Positions 31,720-42,543 of a stretch of DNA of 64,000 nucleotides are shown in pieces. Every line of letters begins with the position of its first letter. Position 1 is the stretch's first letter. The notes beneath the pieces were generated by a model. The model had not been told where the DNA came from and did no database searches. It saw nothing but the letters and a program-made list of their open reading frames with translations. The position numbers were made by a program, and so were the translations under genes. The DNA comes from JACVRW01 sp963826165 (GTDB lineage Bacteria; Actinomycetota; Thermoleophilia; Solirubrobacterales; Thermoleophilaceae). The stretch covers positions 434,001-498,000 of the forward strand of contig CAWGWC010000017.1 in assembly GCA_963826165.1 (NCBI GenBank), in the 5' to 3' direction.

Positions 31720-33282
31720 ATGGCCGGGGCTCAGAACAAGCGACTGGTGCTCACGGCGATGATCTTCGCGGTGGCGATGACGTTCATCGACCAGACCATC
31801 GTCGCCATCGCCATCCCGGAGCTCCAGAAGGACCTCTCGCTGTCGTCCACGGGCGTGCAGTGGATCGTGAACGGCTACCTGCTGGCGCTGTCGGCCCTGT
31901 TTGCCTTCGGCGGCCGCCTGGCGGACATCGCCGGGCACCGGCGCATGGTGGTGATCGGAGTGGTGGGCTTCGCCGTCAGCTCGGCCCTCTGCGGGGCCAC
32001 GCCCACCGGCGACCTGGCCGAAACCTGGATCATCTTCTTCCGGGTGGTTCAGGGGGCCTTTGCGGCCGTGATGTTCCCAGCTGCGCTCGCCATCGTGGTG
32101 GCCGCCTTCCCGGTGGAGGAGCGGGGCAAGGCCATGGCGGCCTTCTTCGGGATCACCGGTGTGCTCACCGGCGTTGGGCCGTTCGCGGGCGGCTATCTCA
32201 CTGAGATCACCTGGCGGGCCATCTTCTGGGTCAACGTGCCGGTCGCGGTGATCGCCCTGATCCTGATCGCGAGGGCCAAGCCGTCCGACGAGCGCCATCC
32301 CGCGCCGCTCGACCTGCGCGGGACGGTGCTGGTGTCCGCCGGGATGGCGCTCGCGGTGCTCGGCCTTCAGCAGTCGAGCACCTGGGGCTGGGGCGACCCG
32401 CTCACCTGGGTGTGCATCGTCGCCGGTATCGCCCTCCTGGCGGCCTTCGTGCTGTTCCAGCTGAGGACGCCGAACCCGCTGATTCAGATGCGCATCTTCC
32501 GCCGCCGCGGCTTTGCGGTGGACAACGCCCTGCTGTTTCTCATGTCGATGGCCTTCGTGCCGCTCTTCTTCTTCGCCAGCCTGTACGCCCAGATCGCACT
32601 TGGCCAGGATGCCTCGGAGGCCGGGCTCTACCTGCTGATCTTCTTCGCCGGCTTTGGCACCGCTTCGCAGTTCGGCGGGCGCATTCTCGACTCCCGCGGC
32701 GCCCGGCCGTCGGTGGTGCCCGGAGCCATCCTGGCCGCCGCGGGCTTCGCGCTGTGGGCCTGGCGGATGCCCGACCTCGACCTGAGCAACCAGTGGTACT
32801 TCATCGTGCTGGCCGGCGCGGGCATCGGGCTGATGCTGGGGCCGGCGAGCACCGACGCGGTCAACCAGGCGCCTCGCACGAGCTACGGCGAGGTGACCGG
32901 GATCACCCAGACGGCGCGCAACTTCGGGGCAAGCCTCGGGCTGGCGCTGCTGGGCACGGTCCTCGTCCTGGCCAACCGATCGAACATCGAGTCGAGTCTC
33001 AGCGAGCAGGGGGTGCCGAAGGCTCAGGCCGACCGCGTGGCCGACGCCGTGAGCCACGCCGGCAGCGGCAGCAGCGGCGAGTTCTCGGAGCGCTCGGGCG
33101 CCCGCGCGCGCGAGCTGTTCGAGACGGTGCAGCTCGACTACGCCCTCTCCATGCGCACGGTCTTCTACGTCATGGCCGGCATCATGGTCGTCGCCTTCAT
33201 CGTGGCCGTGCTGGGCATGCCGAGGGGCAGCGGCCGGCCGGATCCAGAGCCGAGCGACGCCGAACCAGCGCTTCCCGCCTGA
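31720..33282 (+). CDS. MFS exporter, DHA2 family (EmrB/QacA type)
   Basis: A 520-residue permease with 14 predicted helices. Motif D1 is seen as FIDQTIVAIAIPELQ near residue 23, motif A as GGRLADIAGHRRM near residue 66 and motif C in the GVGPFAGGYL segment. It is probably a proton-driven multidrug or metabolite exporter; the substrate is unknown. The ATG at 31720 is favoured because the longer frame runs into tRNA-Cys. TAGGCT lies 11 bases upstream. Confidence 0.92.
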   Translation: MAGAQNKRLVLTAMIFAVAMTFIDQTIVAIAIPELQKDLSLSSTGVQWIVNGYLLALSALFAFGGRLADIAGHRRMVVIGVVGFAVSSALCGATPTGDLAETWIIFFRVVQGAFAAVMFPAALAIVVAAFPVEERGKAMAAFFGITGVLTGVGPFAGGYLTEITWRAIFWVNVPVAVIALILIARAKPSDERHPAPLDLRGTVLVSAGMALAVLGLQQSSTWGWGDPLTWVCIVAGIALLAAFVLFQLRTPNPLIQMRIFRRRGFAVDNALLFLMSMAFVPLFFFASLYAQIALGQDASEAGLYLLIFFAGFGTASQFGGRILDSRGARPSVVPGAILAAAGFALWAWRMPDLDLSNQWYFIVLAGAGIGLMLGPASTDAVNQAPRTSYGEVTGITQTARNFGASLGLALLGTVLVLANRSNIESSLSEQGVPKAQADRVADAVSHAGSGSSGEFSERSGARARELFETVQLDYALSMRTVFYVMAGIMVVAFIVAVLGMPRGSGRPDPEPSDAEPALPA

Positions 33283-33341
33283 GCGCATAGTGCGCGCCCA
33301 CACCGGGTAGCAATCCTCGAAACGCGGGGAGAGGAGAGCAC

Positions 33342-33764
33342 ATGAACGAGCCGCAACGCCCTGTGGAGGGGCGCGCGGATGGTCCGGCCGATGGCGGGTC
33401 CGGAGGGGTCACGACCCAGCCGGACATCGACTGGGTCGCCGCCGGGCGCTCGCCCGAGTTCCAGGAGCTGGTGAAGAAGAAGAAGGCCTTCGTGCTTCCG
33501 TGCACGATCTTCTTCCTGGCCTGGTATTTCGGCTTCGTCCTGCTGGCCGGCTACGCGCCGGACTTCATGGGCAGGGAGTTCATCACCGACGGCATCACCG
33601 TCGGCTACGCGCTCGCCCTGACCCAGTTCCTCATGACCTGGGTGCTGGGGTGGCTCTACCTGCGCCAGTCGGATCGGGTCTTCGATCCGCTGGCCAAGCG
33701 CGCCGCTGACAAGGCCATCGAGGTCGGCCGCACGGGCGGCGCCAACGGGGGGACGCTCCGATGA
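33342..33764 (+). CDS. DUF485 membrane protein (YjcH-like)
   Basis: A 140-residue protein with a polar, Gly/Asp-rich N-terminus (about 45 residues longer than E. coli YjcH) and two membrane helices (FVLPCTIFFLAWYFGFVLLA and ALALTQFLMTWVLGWLY). YjcH always accompanies ActP. A GAGAGGAGAG site precedes the ATG, and a GCAT-N16-GGGTAG stress-like promoter lies at 33285-33310. Its stop overlaps the actP ATG. Confidence 0.9.
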   Translation: MNEPQRPVEGRADGPADGGSGGVTTQPDIDWVAAGRSPEFQELVKKKKAFVLPCTIFFLAWYFGFVLLAGYAPDFMGREFITDGITVGYALALTQFLMTWVLGWLYLRQSDRVFDPLAKRAADKAIEVGRTGGANGGTLR

Positions 33765-35398
33765 CGCTGATCGCCGCAGTCAACGAGACCGCGCTGGTGG
33801 TGTTCGGCATCGTCGTCGCCATCACGCTGGTCATCAGCTATTTCGCCTCGAAGCGCGTGACCTCGGCCACCGACTTCTGGTCCGCGGGCCGTGGCCTGAC
33901 CGGACCGCAGAACGGCTTCGCCATTGCGGGTGACTACATGTCTGCCGCCTCGTTCCTGGGAATCGCCGGGTTGATCTTCCTCTTCGGCTTCGACGGCTTC
34001 CTCTATTCCGTCGGCTTCCTCGTCGCCTTCCTCACCGTGCTGTTCCTGCTCGCGGAGCGGATGCGCAACTCGGGCAAGTACACCATCGCCGACGTGCTCG
34101 CGTTCCGGATGAAGGAGCGGCCCGCCCGCGCCGCCGCCGCGTTGGGAACGCTGACGGTGGTCGCGTTCTACCTGATCGCCCAGATGGTCGGTGCGGGAGT
34201 GCTGATCGAGGGCCTCGTGGGCATCGATTTCTGGCTCTCAGTGCTGCTCACCGGCACGTTCATGATCATGTACATCGTGCTCGGCGGCATGCTGGCCACC
34301 AGCTGGGTGCAGATCATCAAGGCGTTACTGCTCATGAGCGCAGCGATCGTGATGACCGTCTGGGTGCTGGTCGAGATCGGGGGCAACCCGATCGATCTGT
34401 TCACCGACGCGCGCTCGCAGTCGGCCGAGGGCGAGGCCTACCTCAAGCCCGGGCTGTTCCTGGCCACCCCGCTCGACACCGTTTCGCTCGGCCTCGGCCT
34501 GGTGCTGGGGACCGCGGGGCTGCCGCACATCTTGATGCGGTTCTTCACCGTGCCCGACGCCAAGGCCGCCCGTGGATCGGTCATGTGGGCCATGGTCCTG
34601 ATCGGGGCGTTCTATGTAATGACCACCGCCCTGGGCTTCGGTGCCCGGGCGATCCTGGGCCAGGGCGGGGAGGAGGCCGCCGGGACCACCGGCAACTTCG
34701 CCCTGCCGCTGCTGGCCGAAGAGCTGGGCGGCGAGCTGTTCCTGGCCATCGTCGCCGGCGTGGCGTTCGCCACCATCCTGGCGGTGGTCGCGGGCCTGGT
34801 GATCTCGGCCTCCGGCGCGGTGGCTCACGACATCTGGTCGAACATCGTGCGCCAAGGACGCGACTCCGAGAAGGAGGAGGTCTGGGTCGCGAAGATCGCG
34901 GCGGTGGGAATCGGCGCCATCGCGATCCTGATCGCGATCATCGGCGGCGAGGGTCTCAACGTGTCGTTCATGGTCGGCTTGGCCTTCGCGGTCGCCGCCA
35001 GCGCGAACTTCCCCGCCCTGTTGTTCGCGCTCACGTGGCGGCGCTTCAACACCACCGGCGCGGTCGTCGGCGTGCTCACCGGCGTGATCAGCTCGGTGGG
35101 CCTCGTGATCATCAGCCCCACAGTGTGGCCCGGGCCCGACAGCGAGGGCGGGCTGTTCTCGTGGTACGACCTGGCCAACCCCGGGATCATCTCGATTCCG
35201 CTCGGGTTCATCGGATGCTGGCTCGGCACCGTCCTGTCGAAGGAGGCGCAGGCCCAGCGCTCGTTCGACGAGCTGTGGGTCCGCTCCGAGACCGGCCTCG
35301 GAGCCGAGGGCGGCACCGGACTGACGCTGACCGGCCGCCGCGACACCCACGAAGGCACCGACGCGGCGGAGCGCGACAAGGTCGCCACGCCCGGCTAG
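33761..35398 (+). CDS. actP: Cation/acetate symporter
   Basis: A 545-residue sodium:solute symporter with about 13 helices. Family signatures are DFWSAGRGLTGPQNGFAIAGD near residue 39 (first half DFWSAGRGLTGPQNG), GDYMSAASFLGIAG, and LIAGLVISASGAVAHD-like VVAGLVISASGAVAHDIW near residue 350. It imports acetate or other short monocarboxylates with Na or H. The context (DUF485 upstream, acetyl-CoA synthetase downstream) supports acetate. Translation is coupled to DUF485 by a four-base overlap. Confidence 0.95.
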   Translation: MTLIAAVNETALVVFGIVVAITLVISYFASKRVTSATDFWSAGRGLTGPQNGFAIAGDYMSAASFLGIAGLIFLFGFDGFLYSVGFLVAFLTVLFLLAERMRNSGKYTIADVLAFRMKERPARAAAALGTLTVVAFYLIAQMVGAGVLIEGLVGIDFWLSVLLTGTFMIMYIVLGGMLATSWVQIIKALLLMSAAIVMTVWVLVEIGGNPIDLFTDARSQSAEGEAYLKPGLFLATPLDTVSLGLGLVLGTAGLPHILMRFFTVPDAKAARGSVMWAMVLIGAFYVMTTALGFGARAILGQGGEEAAGTTGNFALPLLAEELGGELFLAIVAGVAFATILAVVAGLVISASGAVAHDIWSNIVRQGRDSEKEEVWVAKIAAVGIGAIAILIAIIGGEGLNVSFMVGLAFAVAASANFPALLFALTWRRFNTTGAVVGVLTGVISSVGLVIISPTVWPGPDSEGGLFSWYDLANPGIISIPLGFIGCWLGTVLSKEAQAQRSFDELWVRSETGLGAEGGTGLTLTGRRDTHEGTDAAERDKVATPG

Positions 35399-35405
35399 AG
35401 CTCGA

Positions 35406-35451
35406 TGCGACAGCCGTCCCCGCGGGAGCTGTCCCGCGGGGACGGGTCGCA
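35406..35451 (+). terminator. Long hairpin between actP and the amidotransferase gene
   Basis: TGCGAC, a 2-base bulge, a 14-bp CCGTCCCCGCGGGA arm, loop GCTG, and perfectly matching 3' arms. It starts 7 bases after the actP stop. It ends directly at the TACTGT box of the next gene. It probably terminates actP despite lacking a U-run; it could also be an operator. Confidence 0.7.
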
Positions 35452-35464
35452 TACTGTCCAGAGC

Positions 35465-36196
35465 ATGGCCAGCCTGCTCGCCCTGCAGCACATCGCCTGC
35501 GAGCCACCGGCGGCGTTCGAGGACGAGCTGCGAGCCCAGGGGCTCGACCTGGTGCGGGTGGAGCTCGACGAGGGTGAGCGGCTGCCCGACTGGCGCGATT
35601 TCGCCGGGCTGATCGTGATGGGCGGGCCGATGGGCGCCTACGAGGAGGATGACCATCCGTGGCTGGGGGCCGAGAAGGAGATGATCGGCGACGCCGCCCG
35701 CGCCGGGCACCCCGTGTGGGGCGTATGCCTCGGCGCGCAGCTCGTGGCGGCCGCGCTCGGCGCGAACGTGTACCCCGGTGAGCGGGCCGAGGTCGGCCTG
35801 CTCCCGGTGAAGCTGACCGCCGCAGCCGCCGCCGACCCGGTCTTCGCCGTCGCGCCACCGAGCTTTCCCACGCTGCAATGGCACGGCGACACCTTCGACC
35901 TTCCCGAGGGAGCCACGCTGCTGGCCACGTCCGACGCCTACCGCAGCCAGGCCTTCGCCTTCAAGAACGCATACGCGCTGCAGTTCCATCTCGAGGTGTC
36001 ACCCGAGCTCGCGGCCGAGTGGGGCAAGGTGCCCGCCTACGCGGCGAGCCTCGAGCAGACGCTGGGAGTGGGCTCGCTGCCGGACTTTCTCGCCGACGTG
36101 GAGGCGCACGCGCACGTGACCCTGCCGCTGGCGCGCGACCTGTTCGCGCGCTGGCTCGAGCACGCGGTCCGTGTGCCCGACACGGCACTTGGGTAG
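35465..36196 (+). CDS. Class I glutamine amidotransferase (GMP-synthase-like domain)
   Basis: A 243-residue stand-alone GATase. Oxyanion strand VMGGPMGAYEEDDHP, nucleophile Cys in WGVCLGAQL near residue 87, and the His-x-Glu in LQFHLEVSPE near residue 178 form a complete triad. Such proteins hydrolyse glutamine or gamma-glutamyl compounds; the acceptor is unknown. TACTGT lies seven bases before the ATG. It sits between actP and acs but has no evident link to acetate. Confidence 0.88.
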   Translation: MASLLALQHIACEPPAAFEDELRAQGLDLVRVELDEGERLPDWRDFAGLIVMGGPMGAYEEDDHPWLGAEKEMIGDAARAGHPVWGVCLGAQLVAAALGANVYPGERAEVGLLPVKLTAAAAADPVFAVAPPSFPTLQWHGDTFDLPEGATLLATSDAYRSQAFAFKNAYALQFHLEVSPELAAEWGKVPAYAASLEQTLGVGSLPDFLADVEAHAHVTLPLARDLFARWLEHAVRVPDTALG

Positions 36197-36228
36197 GACT
36201 TCTCAGAGCGCGCAACCGAGGAGGAGAG

Positions 36229-38210
<1,982 letters not shown>

Positions 38211-38214
<4 letters not shown>

Positions 38215-39188
38215 AGCTCCTCGTCACCGGCAGCTCGGGGCATCTCGGGGAGGGCCTCGTCCGCATTCTCAGATCCGACGGCCACGAGGTCGTCGGGCTG
38301 GACGCGCTCGACTCGCCTCACACGAACGTGGTGGGCTCGATCGCCGACCGGGAGCTCGTGTGCCGCTCGCTCCAGGGCGTCGAGGCGGTTCTCCACGCCG
38401 CCACGCTCCACAAGCCGCACGTCGGCTCCCACGCCAAACAGGACTTCGTCGATACCAACATCACCGGGACGCTCAACCTGCTCGAGGAGTCGGTGGCCGC
38501 CGGCGTGGGGAGCTTCGTGTTCACCAGCACCACCAGCGCCTTCGGCCGTGCGCTCGTCCCGCCGCCTGGAGCCCCCGCGGCCTGGATCACCGAAGGCGTG
38601 GCTCCGCTGGCGCGGAACATCTATGGGGCGACAAAGACCGCGGCCGAGGACCTGTGTGAGCTGGTCCATCGCGATCACGGCCTGCCCTGCCTGATCCTGC
38701 GCACGTCGCGCTTCTTCCCCGAGGCCGACGACCGCGAAGACGTGCGGGCCGCCTACGACGACGCCAACCTCAAGGTGAACGAGCTGCTCTACCGCAGGGT
38801 CGATCTCGAGGACGTGGTCGACGCGCACCGGCTGGCCCTCGAGCGGGCGCCGGCCATCGGCTTCGGCCGCTACATAGTGAGCGCCACCACGCCGTTCACC
38901 CCCGACGACCTTGCGGACCTGCGGGCCGACGCCCCGGCGGTGGTCCATCGCCTCTTCCCGGACTGCGAGGAGCTGTACGCCGAGCGCGGCTGGCGGCTGT
39001 TCGAAAGCATCGAGCGGGTCTACGTGAACGAGCTCGCGCGGCGCGAGCTGGGCTGGTCGCCTCGCTGGGACTTCCGGCACGCGCTCGACCGTGTGCGCGC
39101 CGGCGAGGAGCCGCGCAGCGAGCTGGCCGCCGCTGTCGGGGCCAAGGGCTACCACGCTGTCTCGACGGGGCCGTATACGGTCCGCTGA
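38211..39188 (+). CDS. NAD-dependent epimerase/dehydratase (extended SDR)
   Basis: A 325-residue Rossmann enzyme with TGSSGHLGEGL at residues 6-16, the Ser-Thr-Thr active strand VFTSTTSAFG, and Tyr-x3-Lys in YGATKTAAEDL. It resembles UDP-sugar epimerases, but the substrate is not predictable. The TTG start overlaps acs (TTGA). It is followed by another, distinct epimerase gene. Confidence 0.85.
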
Positions 39189-39189
39189 C

Positions 39190-40203
39190 ATGCGCTACCT
39201 CATCACCGGTGGTTCCGGATACATAGGCAGCCGGCTGGTCGACCTCCTGTCGCGCCGCGACGACACCGAGCGGATCGTCATCTGCGACGTCGTCCCGCCG
39301 CGCGGCTACAAGCCGAAGACTTCCTTCGAGCGCCTCGACGTGCGCGACCGGGACGCCGTGCGCTCGGCGCTCGAGCGGGCCGCTCCGGACGCCCTCGTCC
39401 ACCTCGCGTTCATCCTCAACCCCTCGCACGACGAGCACCTGATGTACGACGTGGACGTGAACGGCACCCACAACGTGCTGGAAGCGGCTGGGTCGGCGGG
39501 CACCCCGCACGTGCTCGTGACGAGCTCTGCGGTGGCCTACGGCGCCTTTCCCGACAACCCGGTGCCGCTCACCGAGGCCGACCCGGTCCGTGGGGTGCCC
39601 GGCTTCTCCTACGCGCGGGACAAGACGGAGTCGGACCGTATCTGCCAGCTGTGGGCCGCGGCCTGGCCCGACCGCACCATGACGATCGTGCGTCCCTCCA
39701 TCGTTTTCGGCCCCAACGTCGACAACTACCTCGTGCGCTTGTGGACGAAACAGCCGTTCGCGGTCGACGTGGGCAACCTCGACGAGCGGATCCAGTTCGT
39801 GCACGAGGACGACGTGGTGGAGGGGGTCACCGCGCTGCTGCTGGGTCGCCACGCCGGGGCGTTCAACGTGGCCGGTGACGGCGAGATGACGCTCCGAGAG
39901 TGCGCCGATCTGCTCGGCACTCCGATCCGGAAGATGCCCTTGCGGGCGTACCGCGGACTGGCGAAGACGATGTGGGCAGCCCGGCTCTCAGAGGCGCCGC
40001 CCGGCCAGATCGAGTTCGCCCTGCACCCCTGGCTGGTGTCCAACGAGAAGCTCAAGCAGACCACCGGCTGGCGGCCCCGTCACACGAGCCGCGAGACCTT
40101 CGAGCTCACCATGCGCGCCCACGGCAAGCTCCCTCCGCCCGGCCCGCCAGCGGCGCCGAACGCTCCCGAATCAGCCCGTCCCGTGCGGTCCCTCAGCGTC
40201 TGA
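39190..40203 (+). CDS. NAD-dependent epimerase/dehydratase (extended SDR)
   Basis: A 337-residue Rossmann enzyme with TGGSGYIGSRL at residues 6-16, LVTSSAVAYG strand, and a Tyr-x3-Lys variant in YARDKTESD. The C-terminus ends in a Pro/Ala-rich tail that overlaps the antisense 56-residue peptide gene. TACGGT lies eight bases before the ATG, so it may have its own leaderless promoter though it follows the first epimerase closely. Confidence 0.85.
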   Translation: MRYLITGGSGYIGSRLVDLLSRRDDTERIVICDVVPPRGYKPKTSFERLDVRDRDAVRSALERAAPDALVHLAFILNPSHDEHLMYDVDVNGTHNVLEAAGSAGTPHVLVTSSAVAYGAFPDNPVPLTEADPVRGVPGFSYARDKTESDRICQLWAAAWPDRTMTIVRPSIVFGPNVDNYLVRLWTKQPFAVDVGNLDERIQFVHEDDVVEGVTALLLGRHAGAFNVAGDGEMTLRECADLLGTPIRKMPLRAYRGLAKTMWAARLSEAPPGQIEFALHPWLVSNEKLKQTTGWRPRHTSRETFELTMRAHGKLPPPGPPAAPNAPESARPVRSLSV

Positions 40204-40341
40204 GTGCTGATCGGTGTCGCCGAGCGGCGTGTCGCCCTCGCCGCTGGCCTCGTCGGGCACCTTCTCCGACATCTCCTCGGCCTCGGGCGGCTCGGCGGTC
40301 TCGGGCGTCTTCTCGTCCTGGCGCGGCTTCTTCTCTTCCAT
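40171..40341 (-). CDS. Small acidic hydrophilic peptide
   Basis: A 56-residue peptide (EEKKPRQDEKTPETAEPPEA, then EEMSEKVPDEASGEGDTP) that is probably disordered. The first ATG of interest is at 40341, nine bases after a GGGTAC box, which supports a real gene. Its 3' end overlaps the tail of the epimerase gene on the other strand by 33 bases. Function unknown; a stress or hydration peptide would fit. Confidence 0.6.
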   Translation of the reverse strand: MEEKKPRQDEKTPETAEPPEAEEMSEKVPDEASGEGDTPLGDTDQHSDAEGPHGTG

Positions 40342-40350
40342 GGGCTGCTG

Positions 40351-40375
40351 GTACCCGCTTGGCGGGGAGTGACGC
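40351..40375 (-). promoter_or_regulatory. SigB-like promoter of the acidic peptide gene
   Basis: On the minus strand GCGT, 15 bases, GGGTAC, nine bases, ATG at 40341. The -35 is weak, the -10 and spacing exact. Confidence 0.5.
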
Positions 40376-40488
40376 CGCGTCTGGGCGCCAGGTCGCGTCA
40401 TGGGCCGGCGTGTCGCCGCGGAGGCTGGTGTCCCGTTCAGGCTGGGCGACGTGGGAACGCGACTCGGAGCTCGCTCCGACCTTGTGCT

Positions 40489-40710
40489 CTACCGGCGGCG
40501 GCGACCTGAGGTTCCGCCACCCAGCAGGCCGCGAACGAAGCCGGATACGTTTGAACCGATTGAAGCGCCCCTGTTGGAGCCACGGCTACTGGAACGACCA
40601 AACCGACTGGTCACCTGGTTGAGCAGGCCCTGAGGGCCGCTCGGCTTGCCGGCGCCGCGCCGACCGCGGCCGGTCCTGTTGGTGGTCTTCTGTGTCGATC
40701 TGCGGGCCAT
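40489..40710 (-). CDS. Small basic Gly/Ser/Arg-rich protein
   Basis: A 73-residue, strongly basic peptide (ARRSTQKTTNRTGRGRRGAG start, GTSGRRRR end) with a short hydrophobic centre (VSGFVRGLLGGG). It looks nucleic-acid-binding and disordered. An AGGAG ribosome site lies five bases before the ATG, and a near-consensus GTTT-N14-GGGTAG promoter stands 26 bases upstream. Function not recognised. Confidence 0.6.
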   Translation of the reverse strand: MARRSTQKTTNRTGRGRRGAGKPSGPQGLLNQVTSRFGRSSSRGSNRGASIGSNVSGFVRGLLGGGTSGRRRR

Positions 40711-40736
40711 GTCGCTCCTAATCGGGAATCTGCTGT

Positions 40737-40760
40737 CTACCCGGACACTGCGCGCGAAAC
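40737..40760 (-). promoter_or_regulatory. SigB/SigF-like promoter of the basic peptide gene
   Basis: On the minus strand GTTT, 14 bases, GGGTAG. It is the best -35 match in the window and, unlike the others, leaves a 26-base leader with a ribosome site. Confidence 0.65.
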
Positions 40761-41001
40761 CGGCAGTGGCCCGCTATCGACTTCGACTCGCTCTCACCCC
40801 CTCAGCGGTCCTGCCCGTCAGCGAGAAGCGGTCGCAGCGGAACATTTTCGTCGTTGGCAGGTTTACACGTCTCATTTTGGGGCATCGATGTCTCAGCAAG
40901 GAGGCCGCGTTCTGGCATCGCTCGGCCCTTTGCCTGTACCCCAGCGCCGTTCTCCCCTCGCTTGTGCGGGGAATCAGCTCGGCGTCCTGAAAGGAATACC
41001 A

Positions 41002-41352
41002 ATGGCAGCAACAGACGTAACCCGCGGCAACGTCCGCGCAGATAGAGGACCGACGCTCGGCCGCTCCGCCCGCCGGCTCGCGACCGAGACCAAGCAGGCG
41101 TTCAAGACCACCGAGTTCTGGGCGATGGTCGGCCTGATCGTGGCCATCCTGGTCAGCGCCGCCGTCATCAACGGTGGCGACAACGGCACGGACGAGTTCA
41201 TCGCCCGCCAGGCATGGCTGTACGTGGCCATTCTCGGCGCCGGGTACTTCATCTCGCGAGGCCTGGCCAAGTCCGGCAGCTACGAGCCCTACACACCCGA
41301 GCCGACCGGCCAAGACCGGCACGACCGCGTCGAGGCCGGCGTGAATCGGTAG
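41002..41352 (+). CDS. Small membrane protein, unknown
   Basis: A 116-residue protein with a basic N-terminus, two membrane helices (FWAMVGLIVAILVSAAVING and WLYVAILGAGYFISRGLA) and a polar tail. AAAGGA lies seven bases upstream of the ATG. The 291-base divergent intergenic region before it is AT-richer than the surroundings and holds no other gene, but contains GTTT-N14-GGGGCA at about 40861-40884 that could be a degenerate stress promoter. Confidence 0.75.
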   Translation: MAATDVTRGNVRADRGPTLGRSARRLATETKQAFKTTEFWAMVGLIVAILVSAAVINGGDNGTDEFIARQAWLYVAILGAGYFISRGLAKSGSYEPYTPEPTGQDRHDRVEAGVNR

Positions 41353-41367
41353 CGACCTTCGTTCTCA

Positions 41368-41416
41368 CCAGGCGGCCGGGAAACGGACTCAAAGTCTTGA
41401 CTTCCCGGCCGCCTGG
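41368..41416 (+). terminator. Perfect 15-bp hairpin
   Basis: CCAGGCGGCCGGGAA and its reverse complement enclose a 19-base loop that can form an inner GACT/AGTC stem. It starts 16 bases after the small membrane protein gene. It is strong but lacks a U-tract. Confidence 0.65.
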
Positions 41417-41445
41417 AGTTGGCGCTCCCCACGGGTCGAAGTCAG

Positions 41446-41471
41446 GTATGAGACACAAGCGTCTCGGGTAT
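41446..41471 (+). promoter_or_regulatory. SigB-like promoter upstream of the 83-residue protein gene
   Basis: GTAT, 16 bases, GGGTAT. The spacer itself is a GAGAC/GTCTC inverted repeat. A TATAGT box follows at 41484-41489, so two promoters may overlap. Confidence 0.45.
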
Positions 41472-41533
41472 GGACACTCCTGTCTATAGTGGTGACGCGG
41501 CGGTGACACCGCCCCGAAGCGAGGGAGACGCCA

Positions 41534-41785
41534 ATGAGCGAAGACCATCCGACACCACCCAGCTACTCCGACTCGTTGAACGGGCACACCGACCCGGTCA
41601 TCCAGCACGCGACTTACGGGCTACGAGTATGGGCGCAGTTGAAGCAAATCGAGCCTCATGAGAGAGCTTTCCAGGCCGTGGCCGAACTCAAGGAAGAGGA
41701 TCTGCGGGCCGTGGTTACCCATCACCTCTTCGCGTGGCATCAGGAAGCCGGCACGGCGGGCGCGCGAAGGTCCGACCCGACCTAG
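41534..41785 (+). CDS. Hypothetical small soluble protein
   Basis: An 83-residue protein with a Pro/Ser start and a helical, charged middle (LKQIEPHERAFQAVAELKEE) containing several His. AGGGAGA lies five bases before the ATG. A SigB-like box and a TATAGT box precede it. No family is recognised. Confidence 0.65.
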   Translation: MSEDHPTPPSYSDSLNGHTDPVIQHATYGLRVWAQLKQIEPHERAFQAVAELKEEDLRAVVTHHLFAWHQEAGTAGARRSDPT

Positions 41786-41961
41786 CGGGAGCGGCTGCAC
41801 GAGGTTTGATCAGGGCGGAGCCGGACACCCGGCTTGTGGGTGGCGAGCCGCGTCTCCGCTGGGGGGTGTGCGGCGCGGCTGCCGCCCGAAAGCGCCGGTG
41901 GTCGCAGGCGAGGAACGCCCGCGCGCGGCCTCCCTTTGAGAGGACCTCCGGAAGGCCGGAT

Positions 41962-42356
41962 ATGGACCACGAGGTGATCGCTCAGGGCGACGGGCACCTT
42001 TTGAGCAGGCCAGAGACTCGGGTGACGGCCGAGTTGTGTAACGAGATGGTGCGGATCTACAAGGAGATCTTCGGCCGCGGTCCGACGCGGACGCGGGCGG
42101 ATTGGGCGGGGCGCGACGCGCTGTTGTGCACGTTGGAGGACTCGCTGACCCCGGCGGAGCGCAAGATGGTGGAGGTGGGGGAGCACCAGCGCCTGCGGGA
42201 GACGCGGATGTTCTTCCAGCATGCCTGCGAGAACGACTTTCGCGAGTCGGTGGAGCGGATCACGGGTCGCAAGGTGAGGGCGTTCGTGTCGGGCATCGAC
42301 CCGACACCGACGTCTCGTCCGAGGTGTTCTACCTCGAACGACTCGCCGACACTTGA
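41962..42356 (+). pseudogene. MpsC/DUF2294 family protein, frameshifted near its C-terminus
   Basis: A protein of the DUF2294 family (MpsC-like, proposed part of a membrane-potential/bicarbonate system). The body reads cleanly: GRGPTRTRADWAGRDALLCT, LTPAERKMVEVG, FRESVERITGRKVRAFVSGID. After Asp at 42298-42300 the family ending (DTDVSSEVFYLERLADT) lies in the -1 frame to a stop at 42354-42356. Adding one C in the CCC at 42300-42302 gives an intact 131-residue protein. Without it, the frame runs on through tRNA-Val. An indel error is likely. Confidence 0.8.
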
Positions 42357-42419
42357 TGAAGCTCGTGTCGGCCCAGACGTATCGGTGCGGTCCCGTGCCA
42401 CCATTCTGCGAACCGGCTA

Positions 42420-42492
42420 TGGGCCGTACTGGGCTCGAACCAGTGACCTCCGGCTTGTCGAGCCGGCGCTCTCCCAGCTGAGCTAACGGCCC
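42420..42492 (-). tRNA. tRNA-Val (GAC)
   Basis: The minus strand folds into a 73-nt cloverleaf: GGGCCGT/ACGGCCC acceptor, anticodon loop TCGACAA giving GAC, and T arm with GGTTCGAGCC. CCA is not encoded. Confidence 0.96.
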
Positions 42493-42543
42493 GGGAGAAG
42501 GGCGCTGATTATAGCCTCGGCGCTCAGCCACACTTTTGGGGGC

